64,000 nucleotides of DNA. Source: Calamus simplicifolius (Eukaryota > Streptophyta > Magnoliopsida > Arecales > Arecaceae). The notes below the pieces were generated by a model. It had not been told where the DNA came from. It saw only the letters and a program-made list of their open reading frames with translations, and made no database searches. The translations under genes were made by a program, and so were the position numbers. Below, one piece after another: positions 1 through 10,225 of the stretch (position 1 is the first letter of the stretch; each line of letters opens with the position of its first letter). The stretch covers positions 266,302 through 330,301 of the forward strand of contig UESW01005000.1 in the NCBI GenBank assembly GCA_900491605.1. Reading direction: 5' to 3'.

Positions 1-606
1 TCGTTATTTCTGTCCTTGGATTCCTCCTACACACAAGAAAAGTATCTGTTAGAGATTATGTGAGAAAATATTACCGTTGGAGGCCGTTCTTACACTTTGA
101 AAATTCGTTCCTGATAGGTTGGAGTCGGCTCCAACTTTTTAGGTGTCGGCTCCAAGTCGAGTATCCAAAAATAGAAAGTAACGATTCGTTGAGGAGTCGG
201 CTCCGAAAAAGTTGAGTGTCAGCTCGACGCATTCGGGAGTCGGCTCCGAAAAACTGTAAGTGTCGGCTCCAGAGTAGTCCAAAAAATATGCTTTTCTGTT
301 CCCACATTGGAGTCGGCTTCAGACACTGTAAGTGTCGCTTCGAAACACTGGGTGTCGGCTCCAGACCGTGCCAAAAATCAGGAAAGCATTTGATCGGCCA
401 TGGGGTCGGCTCCAGACCTTCTAGGTGTCGACTCCAGGCACTGAATTTTGAAACATACCTTTGGCATTTGATTCAAAACACGTTTCTTTATACCTTTTGA
501 TTAATCAAACATTTTTAAGCCCTGAAACACTTGTTAAATTTATTAGTAACAAAATGAATATACTTATATCTTTTATTAATCATCAAAATCAATAATTGGG
601 TCAATA
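1..606 (-). repeat. 3' LTR of S1 (partial)
   Basis: Bases 1-606 match 9087-9710 almost throughout, including the phased palindrome array and the terminal stretch ending GGGTCAATA, which corresponds to GGGTCAACA at 9702-9710. On the element strand the LTR should start TGTTGACCC; here it reads TATTGACCC, so the canonical TG is mutated to TA. The rest of this LTR lies before the window. Confidence 0.92.
124..432. promoter_or_regulatory. Helically phased palindromic motif array in the S1 3' LTR
   Basis: Eleven copies of a motif around GGAGTCGGCTCC or GTGTCGGCTCC. Core GTCG starts lie at 124, 145, 196, 218, 239, 262, 312, 334, 354, 405 and 427 (the copy at 218 reads GTCA). Spacings are 21, 51, 22, 21, 23, 50, 22, 20, 51 and 22 bp, close to two or five turns of B-DNA. 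On the element strand the array is in U3, upstream of the TATA position. A role as binding sites for a transcription factor is inference. Confidence 0.85.
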
Positions 607-736
607 ATCTCCCCCTTTTTGATGATTATAAAAATATTGAGTATATGCATGAGTAAACAATAAGATTCTCACTCCAATTTTCTTAAATATTTAATTCTCA
701 CAGATAAGCTCCCCCTAAATGAGATAGCTCCCCTTA
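607..736 (-). other. Polypurine tracts of S1
   Basis: The stretch 607-620 reads on the minus strand as an AAAAAGGGGGAGAT-type tract directly abutting the 3' LTR, the expected position of the plus-strand primer. Two more purine tracts follow: one inside 707-720 (AGGGGGAGCT on the minus strand) and one at 726-735 (AAGGGGAGCT). Several tracts at this position are described for Sireviruses. Confidence 0.75.
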
Positions 737-1218
737 TGAAGTTCAATTTAACAATTGTTCTTCCTTTTAACAAAAAAATTTTAATGTTTGATACCAATTT
801 TAATTGCCTCTCCTTATGTGCAGTTAATTAGATACCAATAAATTAAGCTTAATTGAGCTTATATGATCTAATGCATATCCAAAAGCTAAATATTTCTTTC
901 CCTTTTATTTTGTTCTCTCTCTTGTTTTTTTTTACATTCAATGCATATACGATTTGGAAATACTTATATAACTCTTCCCCTTTTTTGTAATCAACAAAAA
1001 GATCAAGAAGGGTTAAGTAAAATGACAAAATTGATAGATTTTTCAAGGTTCAAAAGATATTTATTAAGTATAAGATAAGTTCATTACATCAAAAGTTAAA
1101 CATTACAAAATGAAACTTCATTATATCAAACATCAAACTATACTTCATTACATTGAAACTTCAAGATAAATCAACATCAAACTAGACTAATTATCAAAGA
1201 CACTTCATTACAAGATAG

Positions 1219-2567
1219 TCAAAAATGAGTTCTAAGAAGTCTTTGCAATTCTTCTACAATCCTTGCCATCCCTTCACTTTGAGTCCTAACAAATTCTTTT
1301 AGTCTCCTATCAACAAATGCACATGCAGTCATAATCTTGTCATGAAGCTCAGCATTGCATTTGGAGTAGGTTTCTGAGTCTCCACCAATATCCTTAAGCT
1401 CTTCAAATATGTTATTGAGATCATTCTTTAAGGATTCAGCAGAGGAACCAAGAGTAGACTCAATCATTCTAATGCGATCATCCAAAGAGTAAAGGGTTTC
1501 TTTCAAATTCATAAATTGGCTATCAAACTATGTCTTCATTTCTTCTTTTTGAGCAGCAAATAAACTTTTGAGTTGTTCTAACTGAATATTTGAAAATCTG
1601 CTAGGCTCTTGTAAAGATCTGCTAGGCTCTGGTGAAGGATGCCTCGCTGATGGACCAACCTTAGATGGTGCAGAAGATCTAATCTCAGTGGCTCTCTCAT
1701 CCAGATGACCTTTCCTCTCCCATTGACCATTAACCTTCACAAAGCCCATCCGGTGCACAGTAGCCAAGCTATAGTAATCAGTGTGTCTAAGGTTCTTTGA
1801 AGGCTCATTATCAGAAATTACAATACCTTGACTTCTAAACACCATAGTCAAAATCATACCATAGGGTAGTGAAGATCTCCTTTTGCCCCCAGGCTCAGCC
1901 ATATAGAAAATCATCATCCCAGCAAGGTTAATAGGCTGACCAGTCAGAACACTGTCCATAACAACAATGTCTCGCTCCGAGACATACTCAAATCGGCCAG
2001 TCTTAGGGAATAAAATCCTACTACAGATGTTGTGAAGTAATCTAAGCTCCAAGGGCAACTGATTAGCCCTAACTTCTTCAAATTTAGATGCTTCTCTTCC
2101 TAACATCCTTGATAATGCATCAGACCTCTCACTATGAATGTCAGCAACTAATCCAGTGACAGGGATGCTCAGAAGATGTCCTAAACTCTGAAAGGTAAGG
2201 TGAACTCCCTTCCCTCTAACAGAACTGATAATCCCACCGTCTCCCCTTGATAAATTAAAATAGAATTCCTTAATTAGGGCTGGATAAGTGGGAACATCCA
2301 GCGAGCACACTTTGTCCCAGCCAAGCTCTTTGATTTGTCTTCCAATAGAAAATCCCTCAGACTCAAAGAAATCAAAATAAACCTTTCTACCCATAGTAAT
2401 AACTCTCCCGGTTAAAGTGTTTACCTATGAAGATGAGGGACCAGGATTATCTGAATGGGTCGAGGAAGAATCGTCACTTGAGACGGCTCACGGACGGGAC
2501 CCCGAGCCGTACGCTTCCCAGTGGTTACGGGAGCTCCAAGAATCGATCCTCTCCACTTAGGAGCCAT
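1219..2567 (-). CDS. S1 third ORF: plant-transposon-domain protein with coiled-coil tail (broken)
   Basis: The main open block (2394 to 1528) encodes about 288 residues. It resembles the 'putative plant transposon protein' domain found in the extra ORF of many Sirevirus-like elements: an F-E-S-E-G-F stretch, a P-T-Y-P-A-L-I-K-E-F-Y motif, then a G-K-G-V-x-L-T-F block. The likely true start is an ATG at 2567-2565 (MAPKWRG...), with frame disruptions near 2400-2470 before the main block. After a stop near 1528 a further 97-residue block (1512-1219) has heptad-like leucine and isoleucine spacing, suggesting a coiled coil. No signal peptide or clear membrane segment is visible, so calling it an envelope protein would go beyond the data. 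It lies downstream of pol and of the array at 2676-2869. Function unknown. Confidence 0.7.
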
Positions 2568-2675
2568 AGAAATCCTTGGGAATGTTCGATTTGAGGAGAA
2601 TTTGGCTTGGGGAGGTTTTGAGAGAGTTTGGAGGGAGTTTGGAAAGGGATTGGAAACGCTAGAAATGACGGAGGT

Positions 2676-2869
2676 GTCGACTCTGCCCTAATAAAGTTGA
2701 TTTGGGACCATCAGGTGTCGACTCCCGCAAAGTCGGGTGTCGACTCCAAGTCGCTAACACAGTTAGCGCTCGAACTGGAGTCGGCTCCACTTATACGGGT
2801 GTCGGCTCCAAGGTCAAGGACCGAGAGCAACATAGAAGAGGTGTCGACTCCTCAAATTGAGGTGTCGAC
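2676..2869. promoter_or_regulatory. Internal copy of the phased GTCGAC palindrome array, upstream of ORF3
   Basis: Seven motifs with cores GTCGAC or GTCGGC start at 2676, 2717, 2739, 2780, 2801, 2843 and 2864, giving spacings of 41, 22, 41, 21, 42 and 21 bp. The array lies between the end of pol (3072) and the likely ORF3 start (2567, minus strand). It is followed on the minus strand by a CT-rich leader of about 90 bases (roughly 2660-2575). The motif is the same as in the LTR U3. A promoter role for ORF3 is inference. Confidence 0.8.
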
Positions 2870-3071
2870 TCCACTGACAGTTTCAGAGAAAAATAGATGA
2901 GTTTCAAACATCCGAAACTTATCAAAATAGGGTCAATAAATTTTAAAAAAAAATCTTTGGAATATGAAGAGTCAAATTGCATAGATGACTAGATAAATTG
3001 TCCTTAAAATATGAAAGGAATCTCAGGAAATTAATAGAGATCTAGATAGTCATTCCTTAAGGGTTTCAAAA

Positions 3072-4545
3072 TCATTCCAAAGGGTCACAAATCCCTAATT
3101 CACCTCTAAGATAACAAAATATCTCTTCACTCAAAGATTTTGTAAATATGTCAGCTAATTGTTCTTTAGTATTAATATAATCAAGACAAATTTCATTATT
3201 AGCTACATGTTCTCTTATAAAGTGATATCTAATTTCAATGTGTTTGGTTCTTGAATGTTGAATTGGATTTTTAGTTAAATTTATTGCACTTGTATTATCA
3301 CATTTAATAGGAGTTTTATCAAGTGTTATGCCATAATCTTCAAGTTGTCGCTTAATCCAAAGGATTTGAGCATAGCAACTTTCAGCTGCAACATATTCTG
3401 CTTCAGCAGTTGATAATGCAACCGAATTTTGCTTTTTGCTAAACCAAGAGATTAAGTTACTTCCTAAGAATTGACATGCACCACTTGTACTTTTTTTATC
3501 TAATTTACATCCAACATAGTCAGAGTCAGAATATGCAATCAATTTTAGTGTTGAGTCTCTAGAATACCATAATCCTACATTTTTAGTTCCACTTAGATAT
3601 CTTAAGATTCTTTTCATTGCAATTAAGTGAGATTCTTTAGGTTCAGATTGAAATCTAGCACATAGACAAACAGCAAACATGATATCTAGTCTACTTGCAG
3701 TTAAGTAAAGTAAAGATCCGATCATACCTCTGTAGTACTTTTGATTTACTTTCTTACCATCTTCATCTTTGTCTAATTTGCATGAAGGACTCATAGGTGT
3801 TCCAAGGGGTTTGATTGACTCCATTCCAAACTTCTTAAGAAGTTCCTTTGTGTATTTTGCTTGGTTGATGAAAATCCCCTCTTTGCTTTGCTTGATTTGA
3901 AGTCCTAGGAAGAAGTTGAGTTCTTCCATCATGCTCATTTCGAATTCACCCTGCATTAACTTAGCAAATTCTTGACACAAGAGATTGTTAGTAGCACCGA
4001 ATACAATATCATCAACATATATTTGTACTATTAATAAATCTTTGTCTTTTCTTTTCAAAATAGTGTTTTATCAACATTTCCTCTAGTAAAATCATTTTCA
4101 ATCAGAAATTTGCTTAATCTATCATACCAAGCTCTAGGTGCTTGTTTTAAACCATATAGTGCTTTGTGCAATGTAAAAATATGATTTGGAAATTCATGAT
4201 CTTCAAAACCAGGTAGTTGTTCAACAAAAACTTCCTCATTTATAAATCCATTTAAAAATGCACTTTTAACATCCATTTGAAATAAGTTGATATGCATATG
4301 ACATGCAAATGCGAGTAATAATCTAATTGCTTCTAATCTAGCTACAGGTGCAAAAGTTTCATCAAAATCAATTTCTTCTTCTTGATTATATCCTTTTGCA
4401 ACTAATCTAGCTTTGTTTCTAATTACTATGCCATTTTCATCTAATTTATTTCTAAATACCCATTTTGATCTATAACAGAATGATCTTTAGGTCTATCTAC
4501 AAGGGTCCAGACATTATTTCTAGTAAATTGATTTAATTCCTCTTA
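3072..4545 (-). CDS. S1 reverse transcriptase and RNase H (copia type, broken)
   Basis: The block 4058-3072 (328 residues) carries the RT catalytic YVDD motif near 4019-4008, the LNFFLGLQIKQ segment, the thumb-like tail and copia RNase H with the STAEAEY motif and an ADIFTKSL ending. Upstream, 4297-4055 holds the N-terminal RT part (QMDVKSAFLNG, then LYGLKQAPRAWYDRL). The join between them and the stretch up to about 4545 contain frame breaks; for example, the end of 4297-4055 and the start of 4058-3072 are in different frames. The gene copies element RNA into DNA in cytoplasmic particles. The stop near 3072 ends pol; ORF3 follows after about 500 bases. Confidence 0.9.
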
Positions 4546-6600
4546 CATAGCTAACATCCAATTATTATCCTTTTCAGCCTCTTCAATGGTTTTAGGTTCA
4601 ATTTGAGATACAAATGCAAGATGATTATTGATGTTTCTCATTGATGGTCTAGTTCTTACTCCTTGAGATGGATCACCTATAATTAATTCTTTTGGATGTC
4701 CATAGGCATATCTCCAATCTCTAGGAAGATCTACATCATTATGATTTGCATCAACAACATCAACACTAGGAGAATCATCATCTTTAGCTCCTTGTTCATG
4801 ATCTGAAGATACATCAATATTTAATTTTTCAATATCTCTTTCCAATATGTTTGTATCTTCCTCATCATCAATCTTTTTTGAACTCGATGCTAAAGATTCA
4901 TCAAAAACTACATGAATAGATTCTTCTACAATTAAGTTTTCTTGTTAAACACTCTATAAGCTTTACTAGATGTTGAATATCCTAAGAATATGCCTTCATC
5001 TGATTTTGCATCAAATTTTCCTAGATTATCTTTACCATTATTATGAATAAAACATTTACAGCCAAATGAATGAAAATAACTAATGTTTGGTTTTCTATTG
5101 TTTCATAGTTCATAAGGATTTTTCTTAAGGATTGGTCTAATTAAAGCTCTATTAAGAATGTAACATGCCGTGTTTATAGCTTCCACCCAAAAGTACTTTG
5201 GTAGGTTGCTTTCACATAGCATGGTACGGGCTATGTCTTCTAAAGTTCTATTTTTTCTTTCTACAACTCCATTTTGTTGTGGTGTTCTAGGTGCAGAAAA
5301 ATTATGATGGATATCATTTTCAATGCAAAAGTTTAATATAAGGCAAAAATCCAAATCCATGATTTATTACAAACCATAATTATCAGTTTTGGGCTACCAG
5401 CCCTACACAAGTAATACTGGGCTACATCAATATAATGGATCATAATTTATTTAATAGAGCTCCATCTACCCCAAATATCCTTCTTCACTCTTGTGGCTCT
5501 GAAAAATATTGTAAGAATTATATGAGCTCACACTCAATAAGTAAGCTTAATACAGTTTCAAATCATCATATCTTATCATATCATATCAAGATATTCTCAA
5601 ATCACATTTTTATAAAAACTTTCAATTTCAAATACATTTATCATGCTATCAGCACATTCATGTCATTAGATCAAAATAATTTGATCACTTCTAAGAGACA
5701 TTATGGTGTTGTTTTTCTCATTTGTGACCTTCTTGAAGAATTTCAAAAATATTGGAAAGGTCTCATCTTTATGAGCTAAAAATAATACACAAGTGTATCT
5801 AGAATAATCATCTACAATCACAAGACCGTATTTCTTTCCTCCTAAACTAGTGGTTCTAGTAGGTCCAAATAGATCCATGTGAAGTAGTTCAAGTGGTCTA
5901 GAAGTGGAAACAATGTTTTTAGTTTTGAAAAAGTTTCTAGTTTGTTTTTCAAATTGACATGCATCACAGATTTTGTTGTTTTCAAAATCTAGTTGTGGAA
6001 GGCCTTTTACTAAATCCATTCTAATTAATTTTGAAATTAGGTGTGTGCTTGCATGACCTAATCTATGATGCCATAACCATCCAATCTCATTCATATTAGC
6101 ATTATTAGCAACTAAGTAATGATTACAAGTAGACAAATTGTCTAAATCAATCAAGTATACATTGCCATTTCTATTTCCAATAAATACAATACTATTATCA
6201 ATGGGATTAGAAATAGTGCAAATAGAAGCTTCAAATGATACTTTGAAACCTTTATCACATAATTGGCTAATACTAATTAGATTGTGCTTTAAACCATTAA
6301 CATATAAGATATTTTCAATAAATGTGGAGGGAGTTATTTGAATTTTACCAAATCCCATGATCTGGCCTTTGCCATTATCACCAAATGTAACAACTCCTCC
6401 CTTTTTGCTTTCAAGGGTGATGAATTGATCCTTGTCACCCGTCATGTGAGCAGCCACTATCGAGATACCACTTTCGCTTTGATCTTTTGGCCGCAAGACA
6501 CTCCTGCAAGAATGATCAAGTCTTATATTTAGGTACCCAAGCCTTCTTGGGTTCTTCATGGTTAGTAGCAAAAAAGATTGTTCCTTTTGGAACCCATATT
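4543..6600 (-). CDS. S1 protease and integrase region (broken, with insertion)
   Basis: The block 6616-5666 runs from the end of the gag/protease region, through a degenerate protease motif (HMTGD is visible near 6450), into the integrase zinc-binding segment (HHRLGHAS then CDACQFEKQ). It continues with the first half of the integrase core (LHMDLFGP and VDDYSRYT). The core is then interrupted at 5358-5686 by a fragment of gypsy LTR. It resumes at 5360-5103 with TPQQNGVVERKNRT, which includes the catalytic glutamate. The block 4845-4543 is the linker to RT. Integrase would insert the cDNA into host DNA; here it cannot be made as one protein. Confidence 0.88.
5358..5686 (-). repeat. Fragment of A/B-family chromovirus LTR inserted in S1 integrase
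   Basis: This piece matches the reverse complement of about 15480-15800 in LTR A, and the corresponding part of LTR B near 58610-58960. Shared landmarks include the segment ATAATTATCAGTTTTGG, the GAAAAATATTGT segment and GAGCTCACACTCAATAAGTA. It contains neither end of that LTR, so it did not arrive by normal integration. ATCA occurs on both sides of the junctions, which could be microhomology or a short duplication. Confidence 0.8.
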
Positions 6601-8159
6601 TTCCTTCCTTTAACAATTAATTTCTTGTTACTATTTCTTGCATTACATTGATAGGATTTATGGCCTTTCTTGTTACAATTGTAACATGTAACATCATTTG
6701 TTTTCTTAACAAAGAAATTGTTTACAAATTTTTGTTTCATGTTTGGTCTATATCCTAATCCAGCTCTATCAAAAATAGCCCGTTGATTACTTAATAATAA
6801 ATTAAGTTTTTCAGAACTATATGTAAATTTATCAACTATATTTTTATATTTATCAACTTCCTTCTTTAATCAATCATTTTCATTGGAAATTGATCATTTT
6901 TCTTCAATCAAAGCTTCATTTTCTGATTTCAATTTTTCAACTTCATGAATTAGTTTATCCTTTTCTTTGGCAAGATTTAAACTATTATTTTTTAAAGATT
7001 TGTTCTTCTTTTTCAGAACTTTTAAATCACTTACTAACTCATTAAATGCATCATATAATTCTTCAAAAGTGAAATCATCATAAGGTGTTTCAGAACTTAC
7101 CTCAATGCCATTGTTTGCCATAAAGAAAATGTTGGCAACTTCCTTTTGTTCCTCTCGGAAGAGGATTCTTCGCTATCACTCCATATTGCAACATAAGCCT
7201 TCTTCTTCTTCTTGTAGACTTTCTTCAGTTAAGGACAGTCATATCTGAAATGCCCCGGTTTCTTGCACTCATAACATATCAAGGGCTCTTTTTCTTTTTC
7301 TTTGTCCTTCTCTTTCTCTTTTTCTCCTTCCATTTTTGTTCCAGACTTTTTCTTGTGGAAGGGTCTCCTTATTTGCATAAATTTTTTAAATTTTCTAGCA
7401 AGGAGTGCAGTCTCCTCATCATCATCACCATCACTGTAGCTTTCCTCACTTTCTGCAGCCTTGAGAGCAATAGTTTTCTTCTTCTTGACTTCCTCCTCTT
7501 GATGTTGCTTCATAGTCAGCTCATGAGTCATCAAGAATCCAAGTAGCTCCTCCAAAGGTAAAACGTTTAAGCCCTTAGCTTCTTGGATTGCAGTCACCTT
7601 CGCTTCCCATGATCTTGGAAGTGACCTAAGAATTTTATGCACAAGTTCAGAGTTAGTATAAGTCTTACCAAGACTTTTCAAGCCATTAACAATATCAGTG
7701 AATCTTGTGTACATGCATGTAATTGTTTTAGTTTGTTCCATGCTAAATAGTTCATATTTATGCACCAAAATATTAATTTTTGATTTTTTTACTTGATTAG
7801 TACCCTCATGGGTAACTTCTAATCTATCCCAAATTTCTTTTGCGGAAATACATGTAGAAATTTGATTAAATTCATTTGCATCCAATGAACAATACAAAAC
7901 ATTCATGGCTTTAGCATTGAGCTGAGCCAACTTCTTATCATGTTCATCCTATTCCGTTTCCGGTTTAGGAATCACCATGTTGTCTACTCTAATTGTGGGT
8001 GTGTGGACCATTAACTATGATTCCCCATAAGTCATAGTCAAGTGCTTGAATAAAAATCTTCATCCTAGCTTTCCAATAACTATAATTAGTTCCATTAAAT
8101 AAAGGAGGTTGATTAGTGGATTGACCTTCCAAATAAGATGAACTAGCTTGAGCTGCCAT
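6516..8159 (-). CDS. S1 gag (broken)
   Basis: The likely start is the ATG at 8159-8157, followed by a typical copia gag N-terminus containing NGTNYSYWKARM-like residues. A frameshift lies in a CACACA run near 7985-8000 and an in-frame stop near 7950. The main block 7930-7229 carries the conserved gag core (ILRSLPRSWEAKVTAI), a charged K/E tract and a CCHC zinc knuckle (CYECKKPGHFRYDC). The block 7121-6894 is strongly charged and coiled-coil-like. The block 6740-6516 carries a second knuckle (CYNCNKKGHKSYQC). Gag forms the virus-like particle and binds element RNA. Two separated knuckles with a coiled coil between them fit the Sirevirus lineage. Confidence 0.87.
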
Positions 8160-8206
8160 TTGGATCTTTAACTCTTGATCGTTAGACCAAAATCAAATGA
8201 GCACTT

Positions 8207-8218
8207 GCTCTGATACCA
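8207..8218 (-). other. S1 primer binding site
   Basis: On the minus strand it reads TGGTATCAGAGC, the standard plant copia site complementary to the 3' end of initiator methionine tRNA, two bases inside the 5' LTR boundary at 8221. Confidence 0.92.
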
Positions 8219-8220
8219 AT

Positions 8221-9710
8221 TGTTGGCCCAGATGGCAACCCAAGAGAGGGGGGGGTGAATTGGGTTCTTAAAAAATTTAACCTTTTAAAACAATTGGCTT
8301 TGGAATACACAAGATTAAGTGCAGGATAAATATTAACCACAAACAAAGAGATAGAGAGAGAGAATCAAAACACGGCAAACATAAGGATTTTATAGTGGTT
8401 CGGTGTATCCAACACCTACGTCCACTCCCAAGTACCACTTGGGTCCACACTATAATCTACTAGATTACATCCGAGTTGTTTTACAAGCTCACAACTCAAA
8501 ACTTGTTTCCCATGGGATCACAACGAACCCAGCTGGTTTTTCGGGCTCACCAGCACAAAACCCAAACCCAAGCTAATCTAGCTTGACCCGAGGTATACTA
8601 CCTCCTTTAATTCAATCCTCCTGATTGAACTAGCAAAAACAAGTAATAATAGTGTTTACAATAACAAGCAGCTCCTCAAATGAGCAAATATTCAATATAA
8701 ATAAACAAGGTTTAGAAAAGTCTATTTGAAGCAGAGTTGATTTGAGCTTTTCTTCTTTTCCTCTTCTCCTTTGAGATGTTGAATCAGGCCTCAGCTGGAT
8801 TCTTCATAAAGATTGCAGATGAGAAGTTTGGAAAAATAGGGCTTTTGGCTCTCTTTTTTCTTCTTTTGGAAAATCCTTCGATTTTGAACTTGAATGCCTT
8901 GGATTTCTCTTTGAGCTTTCTCGAGTTGATGGATTTGAACTTCGACTCTTTCCTCTTTGATTTCTTGCTCAAGACTTCTCAGATTTTTCAAGTTGTTTTC
9001 TCTCTATTTTTTCATCTCTTTTTTTTTTAACGAACAGACTCTCCTTTTAAGATTCTTCTTAATCCAATATTAGGTGAAAAACTAGCCGTTATTTCTGTCC
9101 TTGGATTCCTCCTACACACAAGAAAAGTATCTGTTAGAGATTAGGTGAGAAAATATTACCGTTGGAGGCCGTTCTGACACTTTAAAAATTCGTTCCTGAC
9201 AGGTTGGAGTCGGATCCAACTTTTCATGTGTCGGCTCCAAGTCGAGTATCCAAAAATAGAAAGTAACGGTTCGTTGAGGAGTCGGCTCCGAAAAAGTTGA
9301 GTGTCGGCTCGACGCATTCGGGAGTCGGCTCTGGAAAACTGTAAGTGTCGGCTCCATAGTAGTCCAAAAAATATGCTTTCTGTTCTCGCATTGGAGTCGG
9401 CTCCAAACACTGTAAGTGTCGGCTCTGAAACTCTGGGTGTCGGCTCTGAAACACTAGGTGTCGGCTCCAGACCGTGCCAAAAATCAGGAAAGCATTTGAT
9501 CGGCCATGGGGTCGGCTCCAGACCTTCTAGGTGTCGACTCCAGGCTCTAAGTTTTGAAACATACCTTTGGCATTTGATTCAAAACACGTTTCTTTATACC
9601 TTTTGATTAATCAAACATTTTTAAGCCCTGAAATACTTGTTAAATTTATTAGTAACAAAATGAATATACTCATCTTTTATTAATCATCAAAATCAATAAT
9701 TGGGTCAACA
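8221..9710 (-). repeat. 5' LTR of S1
   Basis: The LTR is 1490 bp, bounded by TGTTGACCC and GGGCCAACA on the element strand. It contains the phased palindrome array (9209-9538), a TATA-like position near 9041-9051 that is mutated relative to TATAAAAGG in S3, and a region opposite 8400-8640 identical in style to the R/U5 part of S3. The base after the LTR, 9711, starts element A gag sequence, so GTGGT (9711-9715) is the predicted right copy of the target duplication. Confidence 0.92.
9209..9538. promoter_or_regulatory. Phased palindrome array in the S1 5' LTR
   Basis: Twelve cores start at 9209, 9230, 9281, 9303, 9324, 9347, 9396, 9418, 9439, 9460, 9511 and 9533, giving spacings of 21, 51, 22, 21, 23, 49, 22, 21, 21, 51 and 22 bp. 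There is one 21-bp unit more than in the partner LTR (9439/9460 versus 354). Confidence 0.85.
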
Positions 9711-10105
9711 GTGGTGAATAAGGCCTTGGTGATTGAGAGAGATATAAATGTGTTTAGAAAGATTGGGAGCAGCGGAGGAAGAGGAAAGGGCCTATTTCTG
9801 GCCAATCCCCAGCGCAGGCCAAGAAGAAGGGTGCACAGCAGGCCCTAGCTGAACCACAGAACAAGGAGACTCATTGCATTCATTGTGGTAACTCCCACCC
9901 TTGAAAGCTTTGCTGCAGATTGACTGGTGCCTGCTTTGTCTGTGGGAAAATTGATCACAAGATTGCCACCTGTCCCTTTCGGAAGGATCAACAGCCTTCT
10001 TCAAGTCAAGGAATGAGCCAACAGTATCAACAGCAGCATCGAGGACCCAGGGAAGGGTCTTCAACCTCACTCAGCAGGACGCTGCCGCCTCTAATTCTAT
10101 GGTGA
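9711..10105 (+). CDS. Element A gag C-terminus with zinc knuckle
   Basis: The reading frame from 9711 encodes a basic gag tail and a CxxC-xxxH motif (HCIHCGNSHP). After a stop near 9904 it continues with a CCHC-type knuckle (CFVCGKIDHKIATC) within 9935-9980. The knuckle would bind element RNA. The N-terminal two-thirds of gag is absent, replaced by S1. A Q/S-rich tail leads towards the protease. Confidence 0.8.
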
Positions 10106-10225
10106 CATGTATAATCTTTAATGTTATATCTAGTATTACATTCTTATCTAGTGCAATGCATTGATAGTTAATTAAAAGTTAGGTTCAATCCTTAATGTTA
10201 AAACAAATTACACTTATGTCCAGGA

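Larger units (their letters stand above)
1..9710 (-). mobile_element. Sirevirus-like Ty1/copia retrotransposon S1 (left LTR cut by window edge)
   Basis: On the minus strand the order is 5' LTR (8221-9710), PBS, gag with two zinc knuckles, protease, integrase, reverse transcriptase, RNase H, an extra ORF3, polypurine tracts and a 3' LTR (1-606, incomplete). The integrase-before-RT order defines copia. An additional ORF after pol, a long gag, LTRs near 1.5 kb and several polypurine tracts before the 3' LTR are features described for the plant Sirevirus (Maximus/SIRE) lineage. Every coding block is broken by stops or frameshifts and the integrase carries an inserted LTR fragment, so this copy is not autonomous. 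The element lies inside the gag of chromovirus A, whose sequence resumes at 9711. Lineage assignment is inference from architecture; a domain search would settle it. Confidence 0.9.

Noticed and set aside
1219..2567. True viral envelope gene in S1
   Set aside because: Position fits env-like ORFs, but no signal peptide, cleavage site or membrane anchor is visible and the domain matches a plant transposon-associated family.
5435..5779. 114-residue plus-strand ORF
   Set aside because: Lies across the inserted LTR fragment and antisense to integrase; no independent support.
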